Source: Malachius bipustulatus
Lineage: Eukaryota > Arthropoda > Insecta > Coleoptera > Melyridae
Assembly: GCA_910589415.1 (NCBI GenBank)
Contig: OU342631.1
Coordinates: forward strand, 54,960,598 to 55,024,597
Reading direction: 5' to 3'
Length of the DNA stretch: 64,000 nt
Shown: positions 35,701-39,034 of the stretch, in pieces
How the letters are laid out: each line of letters opens with the position of its first letter
Position numbering within the stretch: the first letter of the stretch is position 1
Made by a program: the position numbers and the translations under genes
The notes under the pieces: generated by a model
Told to the model about the DNA's origin: nothing
What the model saw: the letters and a program-made list of their open reading frames with translations, nothing else
The model's database searches: none

Positions 35701-36477
35701 ATTTTTGAACTGTCAGATGGATAGCTTTTGACGACTTATGTAAGCCTACAAAAAATAATTCATTATTTCCAAATAATAAAAAAGATATGGCCAAAATAAG
35801 AAATTTTGATTTTCAGTTTTTCAGGATATTTCAGCAACGACTGGAAATATTCAAAGAAAAAATTCAGATTCTCATTAAGCATTAAATTGTGCAGCTTTTC
35901 TCTAATTTAACCGACCCTGTATCTCTTGCCGTTTCCAAGATCCCCATGTAATGCCACTTACACTGGACACGCTGTATACTAGTCTAGTTAATCTAGGAAT
36001 CTCAAATTTGTAATCTAGGCAACATAGACAATAACCAGTCAACATTAAAAGAATATCTTGGATAACAATAAAAATTTTCTGCATTAGTATTATTAACCTA
36101 TTCAAAATGAAAATTGTACAACTTGTACATTTTAGCCATTGCCAGAAATTATTTTAATAACATTTTATTCTAACGATAAGCCTGGAGATCTTATTTGCAC
36201 AAAACTGAATTTGAATGTTAAATCCCAATGACCCACTTTTTTCACCCTGTATGTAGTGTACAAAATATGTATGTACGTTAAAATATTGCTCATTCATTTT
36301 TTAGAAGCAGATCATATTTTCTGAATTTCTTTAATGCGTTTTATGTGCCCTATCTAGTTGGCTGAAGGGAGGAAAAAAGTGGGAGGAAAGCTGGAGATAC
36401 GATTACGTTTGAGGCAACCGATAGCCGGCCAGCAGATGGAGCAAGTGCGTGAGAAATGGCTAGTCGTTGATCATTGA
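5751..36477 (+). CDS. l(2)gd1: CC2D1 / l(2)gd1 orthologue, ten coding exons
   Basis: Coiled-coil and C2 domain-containing protein 1, the Lgd family. Coding exons: 5751-5783, 5864-6137, 12315-12654, 12717-12964, 13234-13626, 15431-15668, 15722-16103, 16162-16313, 24901-24991, 36358-36477. All borders are GT-AG and all phases agree, giving 2271 nt including stop, 756 residues. Layout: acidic N-terminus (about 1-102), four DM14 repeats (one each in exons 3-6, each with an R-A/K-R-x-Y-like helix and a VD-x-x-x-LP end), then a C2 domain (about 555-745) ending EKWLVVDH. Family knowledge: Lgd/CC2D1 binds the ESCRT-III subunit Shrub/CHMP4 through DM14 domains and membranes through C2, and controls endosomal sorting of Notch. 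Human proteins have about 100 more C-terminal residues; here TGA follows the C2 domain. Introns 2, 5, 8 and 9 are swollen by mobile DNA. Start chosen as the ATG heading an RSKG-type basic N-terminus. Confidence 0.93.
5864..6137 (+). CDS. l(2)gd1: CC2D1 exon 2
   Basis: Acceptor TTTTACAG|ATG, donor ACAG|GTAAAA. It encodes the conserved MGLFEIPSDMDLG opening, then acidic D/E clusters and a proline/arginine-rich link ending in ELLSELNEITG. It ends in phase 1. Confidence 0.93.
6280..6444. mobile_element. 165-bp MITE, copy 1 (GTCCGTATTCATC ends)
   Basis: The ends are inverted repeats (TGTCCGTATTCATCAA and TTGATGAATACGGGCC) with an inner inverted pair around CCCAGGGGTTATATTT. A second copy of equal length lies at 56707-56871, almost identical. 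Comparison with the empty site of the second copy indicates a short duplication (TAT, or TA). Confidence 0.85.
6557..7592. mobile_element. ~1.04-kb TIR element in intron 2
   Basis: Long imperfect inverted arms: TTTAGCTTTCCAA at the outer ends, CTCAGCGTTGCC further in, and CTCGTTACAA with GAGACG further still. The interior has no transposase. A further partial copy of the arm (CCCCCGCCACTTTCTGTG through TCGCCACATGC) occurs at 32035-32115, so this is a dispersed family. The 95-codon frame at 7041-7328 is low-complexity and not believed. Confidence 0.6.
6808..6895. repeat. 88-bp near-perfect hairpin
   Basis: Arms of about 32 bp (TAAGTCAGGTCTTTGGTCAG and reverse complement) flank a 20-bp loop, with one or two mismatches in the T/A run. 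It sits inside the larger TIR element. It is either a tiny MITE or a precursor-like hairpin in the CC2D1 intron transcript. Confidence 0.75.
7803..8115 (-). mobile_element. 5'-truncated non-LTR 3' end (minus)
   Basis: Begins with (TTTA)n at 7803-7823, that is a (TAAA)n tail on the minus strand, followed by AATTACAGGATACATGATAC. The same 3' sequence appears in the opposite orientation at 8270-8500 (GTATCCTGTAATTGGGGAAT). Only untranslated 3' sequence is left. Confidence 0.6.
8270..8500 (+). mobile_element. non-LTR 3' fragment (plus), same family
   Basis: Shares GGGAACCAC and TTTTGTATCCTGTAATTGG-type sequence with the reverse complement of 7803-8115. The pair forms an imperfect inverted repeat. 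It ends in an A-rich tail near 8490-8520. Confidence 0.5.
8525..9187 (+). pseudogene. non-LTR RNase H and C-terminal remnant
   Basis: Frame-broken plus-strand similarity to the end of an RNase H-bearing non-LTR element: GIAENEAAD then LARKGSATAF near 8552-8630, and HKIGIYREKPLCRLC near 8850-8895 with a Cys-rich tail typical of these proteins. An unrelated piece with a tRNA-like A box (GGCGTAGTGGTTAAGTGG, 8654-8671) interrupts it. The end is (ACAA)n at 9167-9185. Stops and shifts show it is dead. Confidence 0.6.
9188..10060. other. intron 2 stretch without recognisable gene
   Basis: AT-rich sequence. A pair of short frames on opposite strands (9737-9980) overlaps and neither is recognised. 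Probably decayed retrotransposon sequence. Confidence 0.35.
10075..10440 (-). pseudogene. non-LTR RT N-terminal fragment (minus)
   Basis: The minus strand carries the linker and start of a non-LTR reverse transcriptase: an EEEVLASLNRLKGKLSAGVD-type stretch, preceded by a KKAYLKNSEGVCQG-like linker. Several stops break it. It abuts an oppositely oriented RT remnant that begins near 10450. Confidence 0.5.
10450..12144 (+). pseudogene. Jockey-like non-LTR reverse transcriptase remnant
   Basis: A series of overlapping plus-strand frames gives one RT: SSGPDGIPSYFLKQC (fingers), FITPIYKSGDRERAENYRGI, EQHGFMPGRSTTS, SGVPQGSHCGPVLF and a broken FADD catalytic box (LIFADDDAEF, near 11538-11567), then the C-terminal thumb and connection with NVEYACLIWNPYY. 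Four frame breaks and a 131-bp MITE insertion (11017-11147) disable it. No endonuclease domain is seen upstream, so it is 5' truncated. It fills the 3' part of CC2D1 intron 2, in the gene's sense orientation. Confidence 0.85.
11017..11147. mobile_element. 131-bp MITE with TA duplication
   Basis: The ends are inverted repeats of about 25 bp (TAGTTGGACCAGAGATATAA / TTATATCTCTTGGTCGACTA) flanked by TA on both sides. It interrupts the RT between MMAA and the IPEQHGF motif region. A TA duplication suggests a Tc1/mariner-type source. Confidence 0.75.
12145..12314 (+). other. end of intron 2
   Basis: AT-rich intron end leading to the acceptor TTCTAG|GAGACG. Nothing else seen. Confidence 0.5.
12315..12654 (+). 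CDS. l(2)gd1: CC2D1 exon 3 (DM14 domain 1)
   Basis: Acceptor TTCTAG, donor CCTAG|GTTAGA; phase 1 to 2. It encodes an acidic link, DM14-1 (LAARLQMYEQAQRHAESIGE through RAIKTIKDMIKHEKAG and VDMSELPPE) and a proline-rich tail. Confidence 0.93.
12717..12964 (+). CDS. l(2)gd1: CC2D1 exon 4 (DM14 domain 2)
   Basis: Acceptor TTTTTCTAG, donor CCAG|GTAAGT; phase 2 to 1. DM14-2 runs from ALEELRAQYRVAAVRAKRSG to SFDLSTLPPRPPSP. Confidence 0.93.
12965..13233 (+). other. intron 4
   Basis: A short intron holding a small palindromic segment around 13128-13172, where AAGTAATATAAGTAAGACTT meets its near mirror. Nothing coding. Confidence 0.5.
13234..13626 (+). CDS. l(2)gd1: CC2D1 exon 5 (DM14 domain 3)
   Basis: Acceptor CTTTTCAG, donor AACG|GTAAGA; phase 1 to 1. 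It encodes a Glu-rich link, DM14-3 (ALQQRLEFFMKQEAQAKEEG to VDFEALPQPPGF) and a Pro/Ala-rich linker. Confidence 0.93.
13627..14380 (+). other. intron 5, first part
   Basis: AT-rich. It contains a minus-strand non-LTR tail fragment at 13962-14110, described separately; otherwise nothing recognised. Confidence 0.4.
13962..14110 (-). mobile_element. non-LTR 3' tail fragment
   Basis: (TTTA)n at 13965-13989 followed by untranslated 3' sequence, the layout also seen at 7803 and 55202. The length of the fragment is uncertain. Confidence 0.4.
14381..15239. mobile_element. ~860-bp fold-back element A (CAGGGTGTCTGC ends)
   Basis: Two arms of about 420 bp are reverse complements with few mismatches. 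The outer ends are TACAGGGTGTCTGCTTAAGG and its complement. The arms hold an inner CACCCTGTAAA boundary near 14562, and the centre holds another short inverted pair (TACAGGGTGATGAAAA). Related copies: 36745-37519 (same ends) and 56316-57343 (same core, other ends). TA-flanked CAGGGTG ends suggest Tc1/mariner-type MITEs. Confidence 0.88.
15431..15668 (+). CDS. l(2)gd1: CC2D1 exon 6 (DM14 domain 4)
   Basis: Acceptor TTTGCAG, donor GAAGA|GTAATT; phase 1 to 2. DM14-4 runs from LLLAKQKEFKMAALKAKRNG to LRIDLASLPVSP. Donor choice is set by frame with exon 7. Confidence 0.9.
15722..16103 (+). CDS. l(2)gd1: CC2D1 exon 7 (helical link, C2 start)
   Basis: Acceptor GTTGCAG, donor CCCCAG|GTAATT; phase 2 to 0. 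It encodes the helical segment after DM14-4 (RRLEEQLTRQLKMCLNT, ANRFERLA) and the first C2 strands (VQVSVLRGINLPASDPDELD, YVKFEFPWP). Confidence 0.93.
16162..16313 (+). CDS. l(2)gd1: CC2D1 exon 8 (C2 middle)
   Basis: Acceptor TATTTCAG, donor AAGG|GTTAGT; phase 0 to 2. It encodes KTTIVKGTNNPEYN and ...KFEVYSKG of the C2 domain. The first part of the calcium-loop region is unlike classical C2 domains, as in other CC2D1 proteins. Confidence 0.92.
16314..16964 (+). other. intron 8 start, with candidate cryptic exon
   Basis: AT-rich intron sequence. At 16506-16626 there is an open stretch in frame with exon 8, described separately. Confidence 0.4.
16506..16626 (+). other. candidate alternative 3' exon of CC2D1
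   Basis: The acceptor GACCCCACAG at 16505 would join exon 8 in frame and read 40 codons to TAA at 16624-16626. The result would lack the second half of the C2 domain. The encoded peptide (KDRGVANPETYVLVHYSLSN...) is not a C2 sequence and could be a retrotransposon scrap. The canonical exon 9 at 24901 fits the family far better. Confidence 0.2.
17669..17917 (-). pseudogene. severed C-terminus of the transposase-like protein
   Basis: On the minus strand, beyond the nested non-LTR element, a frame reads MEKFPVRLPVN, LPALYKDRIPIKKEKYDHLQ and ends FYDNLPHN-stop. This P-I-x-K-x-K-Y-x-x-L...Y-x-x-F-Y-x-N-L-P ending is what I know from the C-termini of DUF7869-type proteins. It is out of frame with the main body, and an upstream stop is present, so decay besides the insertion is likely. 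Confidence 0.6.
17918..18570 (+). mobile_element. 5'-truncated non-LTR element, AATCAACT duplication
   Basis: Flanked by AATCAACT at 17910-17917 and 18571-18578, an 8-bp target duplication. The 3' end is a (TTA)n run (18552-18570). It encodes only the region after the RT domain. It lies in the 3' part of the DUF7869-like transposase gene, in the opposite orientation, and so arrived after that transposon. Confidence 0.88.
17975..18436 (+). pseudogene. non-LTR ORF2 C-terminal fragment
   Basis: 153 open codons matching the post-RT connection domain of CR1/Jockey-group elements: ILKYGIIHWGNS, FKIQKNCIRILGN and KILSFPSLFIYECLCFVHKN are the usual landmarks. The catalytic RT motifs are missing because of 5' truncation, so the product cannot be active. 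The start codon is internal and not meaningful. Strong A+T codon bias. Confidence 0.8.
18502..20469 (-). CDS. DUF7869-like DDE transposase candidate
   Basis: 655 codons on the minus strand. N-terminal third: acidic low-complexity (EEEMEEETSNGDEESDKNE). Then a basic segment (RRYRSKR, KKQVNYKRREKG), a Cys-rich patch (RCSCKLSRDNSMKLKC), a VCRKMFLNTLCV helix, an HYCRKNTSKLYLE box and CDTCVAFE. The last part looks like an RNase H fold: D in FAMDLQSVLL, D in YILYSDGCAAQNRN, and E/D in KGHSQMEADSMHATIER. The final residues NNNNNNIYFRIINTYYC are read through the (ATT)n tail of the nested non-LTR element and are not original; the true C-terminus is at 17669-17917. DUF7869 assignment is from memory of the motif order. 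The catalytic reading is inference. Confidence 0.75.
   Translation of the reverse strand: MVLALNITHFSPCFEETLLSQIPQGEPYIIFPFEDSVVTQEATSCRETPKLSSKKEIPSVQETLFQYNEINVDSDYILLTTVDEMEKDTSNAIVESDSNEIRYENSQEDEEITTQGPDYIIAEEEMEEETSNGDEESDKNETREENNPDDEEMTPEELTRRYRSKRCETDINKWKKQVNYKRREKGLEYKGKKKENATWNYNIKKPSKKLKPRCSCKLSRDNSMKLKCSSINENARQEIFERFWRMTWSEKKTYVNTILVVKPTTRRRGKQEISRRQTSTEFYLKVGYNRTQVCRKMFLNTLCVGEIAVKKWAKEEVKGNEQVQKIQRASGLGIKKIVEFFNSLPKLESHYCRKNTSKLYLETIWYSKLQLYRAYCKDYCIENNIQPMSRGTFSTIFDQQNLSLYQPKKDRCDTCVAFETKNISQAEYDLHLVLKDEARQEKITDKQSLNEVFAMDLQSVLLSPKSNVSSLCYKTKLIVHNFTIYDLRRQQGDCFVWNETEGRVTANEFASIIVNFLKKKIEAIPNNNKPDYILYSDGCAAQNRNAVLANAIFNLAIIEKGVTIMQKYLLKGHSQMEADSMHATIERVIRKSKINVPADYVTICQEACLKNPYKVQYLSHDFFKNVEGNVKLINNNNNNIYFRIINTYYCIFCGK
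20929..21134 (+). other. intron 8 spacer
   Basis: AT-rich, nothing recognised. Confidence 0.4.
21135..21460. repeat. dispersed repeat, copy 1
   Basis: Sequence from about 21170 to 21450 is closely similar to 37640-37850. Shared landmarks: TAATGCATTGTG, ATGTGCGACAA, GGTGACACT, GATGAAATTGGGATTA and a final AATATGTTTATTGACAATAA. It could be the 3' end of a retroelement; no frame is intact. Confidence 0.65.
21690..23921. repeat. possible TIR element with CCCAAGCAG ends
   Basis: CCCAAGCAGCATTAAAGTAG at the left and a weaker reverse complement (ACTAAAAAACTGCTTGGG) at the right, 2.2 kb apart. The left end has several short AGTTATTATTAC / AAGTAACTAACTGATAGTTG subrepeats. I found no flanking duplication and no transposase, so this is tentative. 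The ends resemble those of 58086-59041. Confidence 0.3.
23102..23129. repeat. (GA)n microsatellite
   Basis: About twelve GA units followed by GTGTGTC. Just downstream (23290-23400) is an A-rich CAAAA-type low-complexity run that makes a spurious Lys-rich frame. Confidence 0.9.
23922..24900 (+). other. end of intron 8
   Basis: AT-rich sequence with no recognised gene or repeat apart from a local GGGTGTGCTAGC duplication (24856-24879). It ends in the strong acceptor GTTCTTTTTTCAG for exon 9. Confidence 0.45.
24901..24991 (+). CDS. l(2)gd1: CC2D1 exon 9 (C2, continued)
   Basis: Acceptor CTTTTTTCAG, donor TTGAC|GTAAGT; phase 2 to 0. With exon 8 it reads SKGGWFRGDSLLGTANVKL and PLETECEIHDSFD, the most conserved strand pair of CC2D1 C2 domains. 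It lies 8.6 kb from exon 8 and 11.4 kb from exon 10. Confidence 0.93.
25108..25560. repeat. possible half element (ACAAGGTGTTTC end)
   Basis: Begins ACAAGGTGTTTCTAAATAGA, like the left end of the CAGGGTG-type fold-back elements, but I found no matching right arm. Likely a decayed or truncated copy. Confidence 0.3.
25676..26327. mobile_element. ~650-bp fold-back element J (CGGGTGTCCCAAC ends)
   Basis: Left arm from CGGGTGTCCCAACACTAG; right arm ends in its complement. The arms (about 150 bp) share TCAAAGTTTCAATTTTTTAT and TATATCAAGTACACAAATCC in reverse complement; the central region is unpaired. Noncoding. Confidence 0.85.
26328..26892 (+). other. spacer in intron 9
   Basis: AT-rich. A short local duplication (GAAAACTCAAATTAGAAAATGTT, near 26759-26809) is visible. 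Nothing coding. Confidence 0.4.
26893..28070. mobile_element. ~1.18-kb fold-back element D (CAGGATGTCCGG ends)
   Basis: Arms of about 500 bp, TACAGGATGTCCGGAA at left against TTCCGGACACCCTG at right, with shared GGTCATTTTATCGTGATAGA and CAATACCAAAGCATGCTTTG. The unpaired loop (about 27395-27560) is not palindromic and carries a 48-bp piece matching a non-LTR coding region at 18142-18189. Confidence 0.9.
28139..29498. mobile_element. ~1.36-kb fold-back element E (CAGGGTTAGAAC ends)
   Basis: Arms of up to about 600 bp: CAGGGTTAGAACTATTCAAA at left with complement at right, a second matching block at GATACGAGGTCGGTTAAATT, and an inner block around CTTATGGCC and GTTTTTCTTATGG. The left part of the loop holds short repeats of TTGACACTAGTGTCAAAA (28470-28512). 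It shares its inner core with 34977-35976 but has different outer ends. Confidence 0.88.
29549..29753. mobile_element. 205-bp MITE (TATTATAAAGGCTC ends)
   Basis: Inverted repeats of about 48 bp (TATTATAAAGGCTCATTA; AACGGGCAGATTTCTGTG) around a 105-bp AT-rich loop. Ends unlike the CAGGGTG group. Noncoding. Confidence 0.85.
29754..30282 (+). other. spacer in intron 9
   Basis: AT-rich, unrecognised. No repeat arms found. Confidence 0.4.
30283..31008. mobile_element. ~725-bp fold-back element F (GGGTACACCCCC ends)
   Basis: The arms (about 270 bp) share AAATTTGGTACGTCGCATAT, TAGAGCGCACTTTTTAGCAG and GTAACATTTCCGGAA in reverse complement. The 74- and 66-codon frames at 30896-31128 lie in the right arm and are shadows. 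Confidence 0.88.
31194..32013. mobile_element. 820-bp fold-back element G (CAGGGTGATTCA ends)
   Basis: TACAGGGTGATTCATTATAA at the left and its exact complement at the right, arms of about 310 bp, low divergence. TA on both outer sides. Noncoding. Confidence 0.92.
32035..32115. repeat. fragment of the 6557-7592 element family
   Basis: Matches the left arm of the intron 2 element in order (CCACTACCCCC, TGCTCGGGTCGCGC region, CCTCTCAC, TCGCCACATGC) with substitutions. No partner arm nearby. Confidence 0.45.
32116..33117. repeat. decayed repeat sequence, partly element E/I core
   Basis: Between about 32394 and 32790 the sequence repeats the inner core of elements E and I (GGCCGCTATATT near the start, ATGGAAGCCATAAC and AAAACAAAGGTTGACGATGA near the end), in diverged form and without recognisable outer ends. 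The rest is AT-rich and unassigned. Confidence 0.45.
33118..34966. repeat. diverged 1.85-kb inverted repeat enclosing element H
   Basis: The left arm (33118-33300) and right arm (34805-34966) match in reverse complement, for example GAGATGTTGTAGGCATGTGT against the complement of ACACGTGCCTACAACATCTC, and a shared CCAAAAACAAAG. About 80 percent identity by eye. The interior holds element H and a small GTGGTCGCTA/TAGCGACCAC pair at 33790-34006. A TIR element older than those it contains is the likely reading. Confidence 0.5.
34246..34630. mobile_element. 385-bp fold-back element H (CAGGGTGTTCGG ends)
   Basis: TACAGGGTGTTCGGTGATCG at left; ATGTCCGATCACTAAACACC at right is the slightly diverged complement, ending CCTGTA. 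The arms pair imperfectly through about 150 bp. It is nested in the older inverted repeat 33118-34966. Confidence 0.82.
34977..35976. mobile_element. 1.0-kb fold-back element I (CAGTGTGTCCAG ends)
   Basis: Arms of nearly 480 bp: TACAGTGTGTCCAGTGTAAG and complement outside; GGCAAGAGATACAGGGTCGG, then a core shared with element E (TCTAATTTAACCGACC; ATAAGAAAAACAAAAGTTGG). Centre is a run of T/A. Arm identity is high. The 76-, 89- and 62-codon frames here are shadows of the palindrome. Confidence 0.92.
35977..36357 (+). other. end of intron 9
   Basis: AT-rich, ending in the acceptor GCCCTATCTAG used for exon 10. No other signal seen. Confidence 0.5.
36358..36477 (+). CDS. l(2)gd1: CC2D1 exon 10 (C2 end and stop)
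   Basis: Acceptor CTATCTAG; phase 0. It reads LAEGRKKVGGKLEIRLRLRQ and then QMEQVREKWLVVDH-TGA. The GGKLE-x-x-x-R-x-R-x-P and (E)KWLV-(V/I)D motifs are the end of the C2 region in all CC2D1 proteins. GC content is clearly above the flanking intron. Confidence 0.93.
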   Translation: MAEGRKKVGGKLEIRLRLRQPIAGQQMEQVREKWLVVDH

Positions 36478-36483
36478 TTTAGA

Positions 36484-36489
36484 AATAAA
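36484..36489 (+). terminator. poly(A) signal AATAAA for CC2D1
   Basis: AATAAA begins 7 nt after the TGA of exon 10, which would give a very short 3' UTR. Another possible signal (TTAATAAATC) lies near 36650. Confidence 0.45.
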
Positions 36490-36744
36490 ACTTATTTGCT
36501 TTGAATTATTTTAATCATTATTATGCTTTATAATTTGTATTAAGTGAAATATAACAACATAATTTTATATTATCATGATGTAAAATAGATATGTGATAAA
36601 AGCTTTTGTTTATATGTATATTGAGAGAGAAATTGTATATTTATGCTACCTTAATAAATCAACTCACTAAAAAATCTAGTTTAAATTATTTTCCACATAA
36701 ATTCTATTTCACAAAAAACTGCATAAGTACCTACTGAAATCATA

Positions 36745-37519
36745 TACAGGGTGTCTGCTTAAGGCTAGCCACCGGCCATATCTCGAAAACTCATGGGCCT
36801 ATAACCTCAAAATAAAAAATTTCCAGACATAAGTGATCACGAGAAATTCAATGAAAATATTTTCAAGATGGCCGCACTTCCGGAAATACCGGAAGTTGAC
36901 ACCTACTTCGTTATTTTAACGGGAACACCCTGTAAATTATTATATTTTTTAAATGTCTGAAGAAATCGAATACAGGTGGTTTTCACCACTGGAATTTAGA
37001 TTGAGCGGTTTATGAGTTGTAAACAAGTGAAAATCGAAAATTTTCAACTTCAAAGCAGTCTAGAACTAAAACGGCTCAAGATATCTAAAAACGGTTTACA
37101 TGTCCCTATCCTAACTTTCCATGTTTTATTATGTCAAAAGTTAAGATAGGGACATGTAAACCGTTTTTAGATATCTTGAGCCGTTCTAGTTCTACACTGC
37201 TTTGAAGTTGAAACATTGCGATTTTCACTTGTTTACAACTCATAAACCGCTCAATCTAAATTCCAGTGGTGAAAACCACCTGTATTCGATTTCTTCAGAC
37301 ATTTAAAAAATATAATAATTTACAGGGTGTTCCCGTTAAAATAACGAAGTAGGTGTCAACTTCCGGTATTTCCGGAAGTGCGGCCATCTTGAAAATATTT
37401 TCATTGAATTTCTCGTGATCATGATCACTTATGTCTGGAAATTTTTTGTTTTGAGGTTATAGGCCCATTAGTTTCCGAGATATTGGCCGGTGGCCAACCT
37501 TTTAGCAAGACACCCTGTA
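36745..37519. mobile_element. 775-bp fold-back element B (CAGGGTGTCTGC ends)
   Basis: Second member of family A: TACAGGGTGTCTGCTTAAGG at the left, complement at the right, arms of about 370 bp with few mismatches, and the same inner CACCCTGTAAA boundary. The centre is shorter than in copy A. A local GATCATGATCAC duplication marks the right arm (37417-37428). Confidence 0.92.
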
Positions 37520-37639
37520 TAGGTTGGCTCATTTTAATATATCCAGATCCACGAGGATAACTCTGAATAAGGTGTGGTAGATACGAGCAATGTTTCAAGT
37601 AAAAATTGTAGAGTTGGTAGGTGATCGATCTATGATTGG

Positions 37640-37850
37640 TAACCTTGGCCAAATATACTAAACTATCAATACGGGACACTTCTATACCTAATGCATTGTG
37701 CCCATGTGCGACAATTTAGCAGCGTCGCCAAGCGTGACCTGGTGACACTTGAAGATATTTGGAAGAAGATGAAATTGGGATTAAGAATTACAACAATAAG
37801 CAAGAAAGTTTTCAATATGTTTATTAACAATAATTAACTACTATTATATT
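37640..37850. repeat. dispersed repeat, copy 2
   Basis: Homologue of 21170-21450 in the same orientation, with scattered substitutions. It starts near CTAAACTATCAATACGGGAC and ends near TTATTAACAATAATTAAC. Confidence 0.65.
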
Positions 37851-38172
37851 ATTTGCTGGATTAACAAAATTTTCATCTTTGAAATGATCAGAACAAAAAT
37901 ATGGTGAGAATGCGGCTTAAACACTTCACCCTTTTTCAAAATTTCGTCACTCATCGATATTATAACTCTTTCTTGTCCTGTTAATCCTATTATCATCATT
38001 TGTAATATACGATCCCCAGGGTAAGCAGTTTTTCATAAAAAATAATCCTCATCAGTGAAACTTAAGGAGAAGCCCGGCATTAATTAAGAAAACCATTTGC
38101 AAGTGAGCATTCCAAAATCCTTTATTTCACACCGCCTCAACAATGGATTGGACTTTCACCTACACGACTTTT
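37851..38172. other. spacer
   Basis: AT-rich, nothing recognised. Confidence 0.4.
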
Positions 38173-39034
38173 AGAGTGCGGACACACGGGGCGGTTTTCG
38201 CCGAGTCGGCGGCCGAGTCGGCGGCCGAGTCGGCAGCAAACACACGAGTCGACACATAATCAAGGCGCGAAACTCAGTCAGTCGTGTGTTGCCAGATTAT
38301 TACGTATTATTAAAACAGAAGAGTGTGAAGTGATTGAAATAACGGTCAAGTGCTCAGAGGGAAATTTTTTGTAATATCATTAAAAGCGGACCGAGTACAT
38401 TTACAAATAACTTCATTATAGTAAAATAGAGTTTTTCTTTTTTAGTATAAGTCGAGGTATAAGTATGCCTAAAAATATGATTTCATTTATTCAAGTTTAA
38501 ACAGTTTAATAATAATAATTATTATTACCTATTTTGAATGCAAATATCTCAGTTTCGTTTTTTATTTTGTGGGAATAATCATCATCCCTCATGTCCCAAA
38601 TGGGTGGTCTTGCTTGGATTTCTCTTATAAGTCTTTCCACACCTAAATTATTTACTAGAGGCATGTTTAGGTTTGGTACCTAAAATACTAAAAATACACT
38701 TTAGAAAATAACATGTCCGCCCACCCAAGCTCAGTAAAAATAATAAGATATACCTAATAATTAAGTAAAATAATAAATTGTACAACCATGCATAGTGCTC
38801 GCAGCCAAAAAACCGCTTCTCGTGTGAACACTTTCATATAAACACCAAAGCCCAGGGTACGCTTGAAGCTATAAAACCGCGCGCGGCACATCGTCTGGAC
38901 CAGCCACCGCTCGGCGCGCTTGTTGCCTGCCGCCCCGTGTGTTCAGTCTCATATAGTTTCATGAAACCATGCGCCGAGTCGGCCGCCGACTCGGCCGCCG
39001 ACTCGGCGGAAACCGCCTCGTGTGTCCGCACTCT
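38173..39034. mobile_element. 862-bp TIR element with GC-rich hairpin 12-mers
   Basis: The ends AGAGTGCGGACACACG and CGTGTGTCCGCACTCT are inverted. Just inside are three tandem copies of GCCGAGTCGGCG at the left (38200-38235) and their complements at the right (38972-39008). Each 12-mer is itself nearly palindromic. The middle is AT-rich without a transposase. The strong GC content of the ends stands out from the host DNA. No clear target duplication. A 79-codon frame over the right end is a shadow. Confidence 0.8.
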
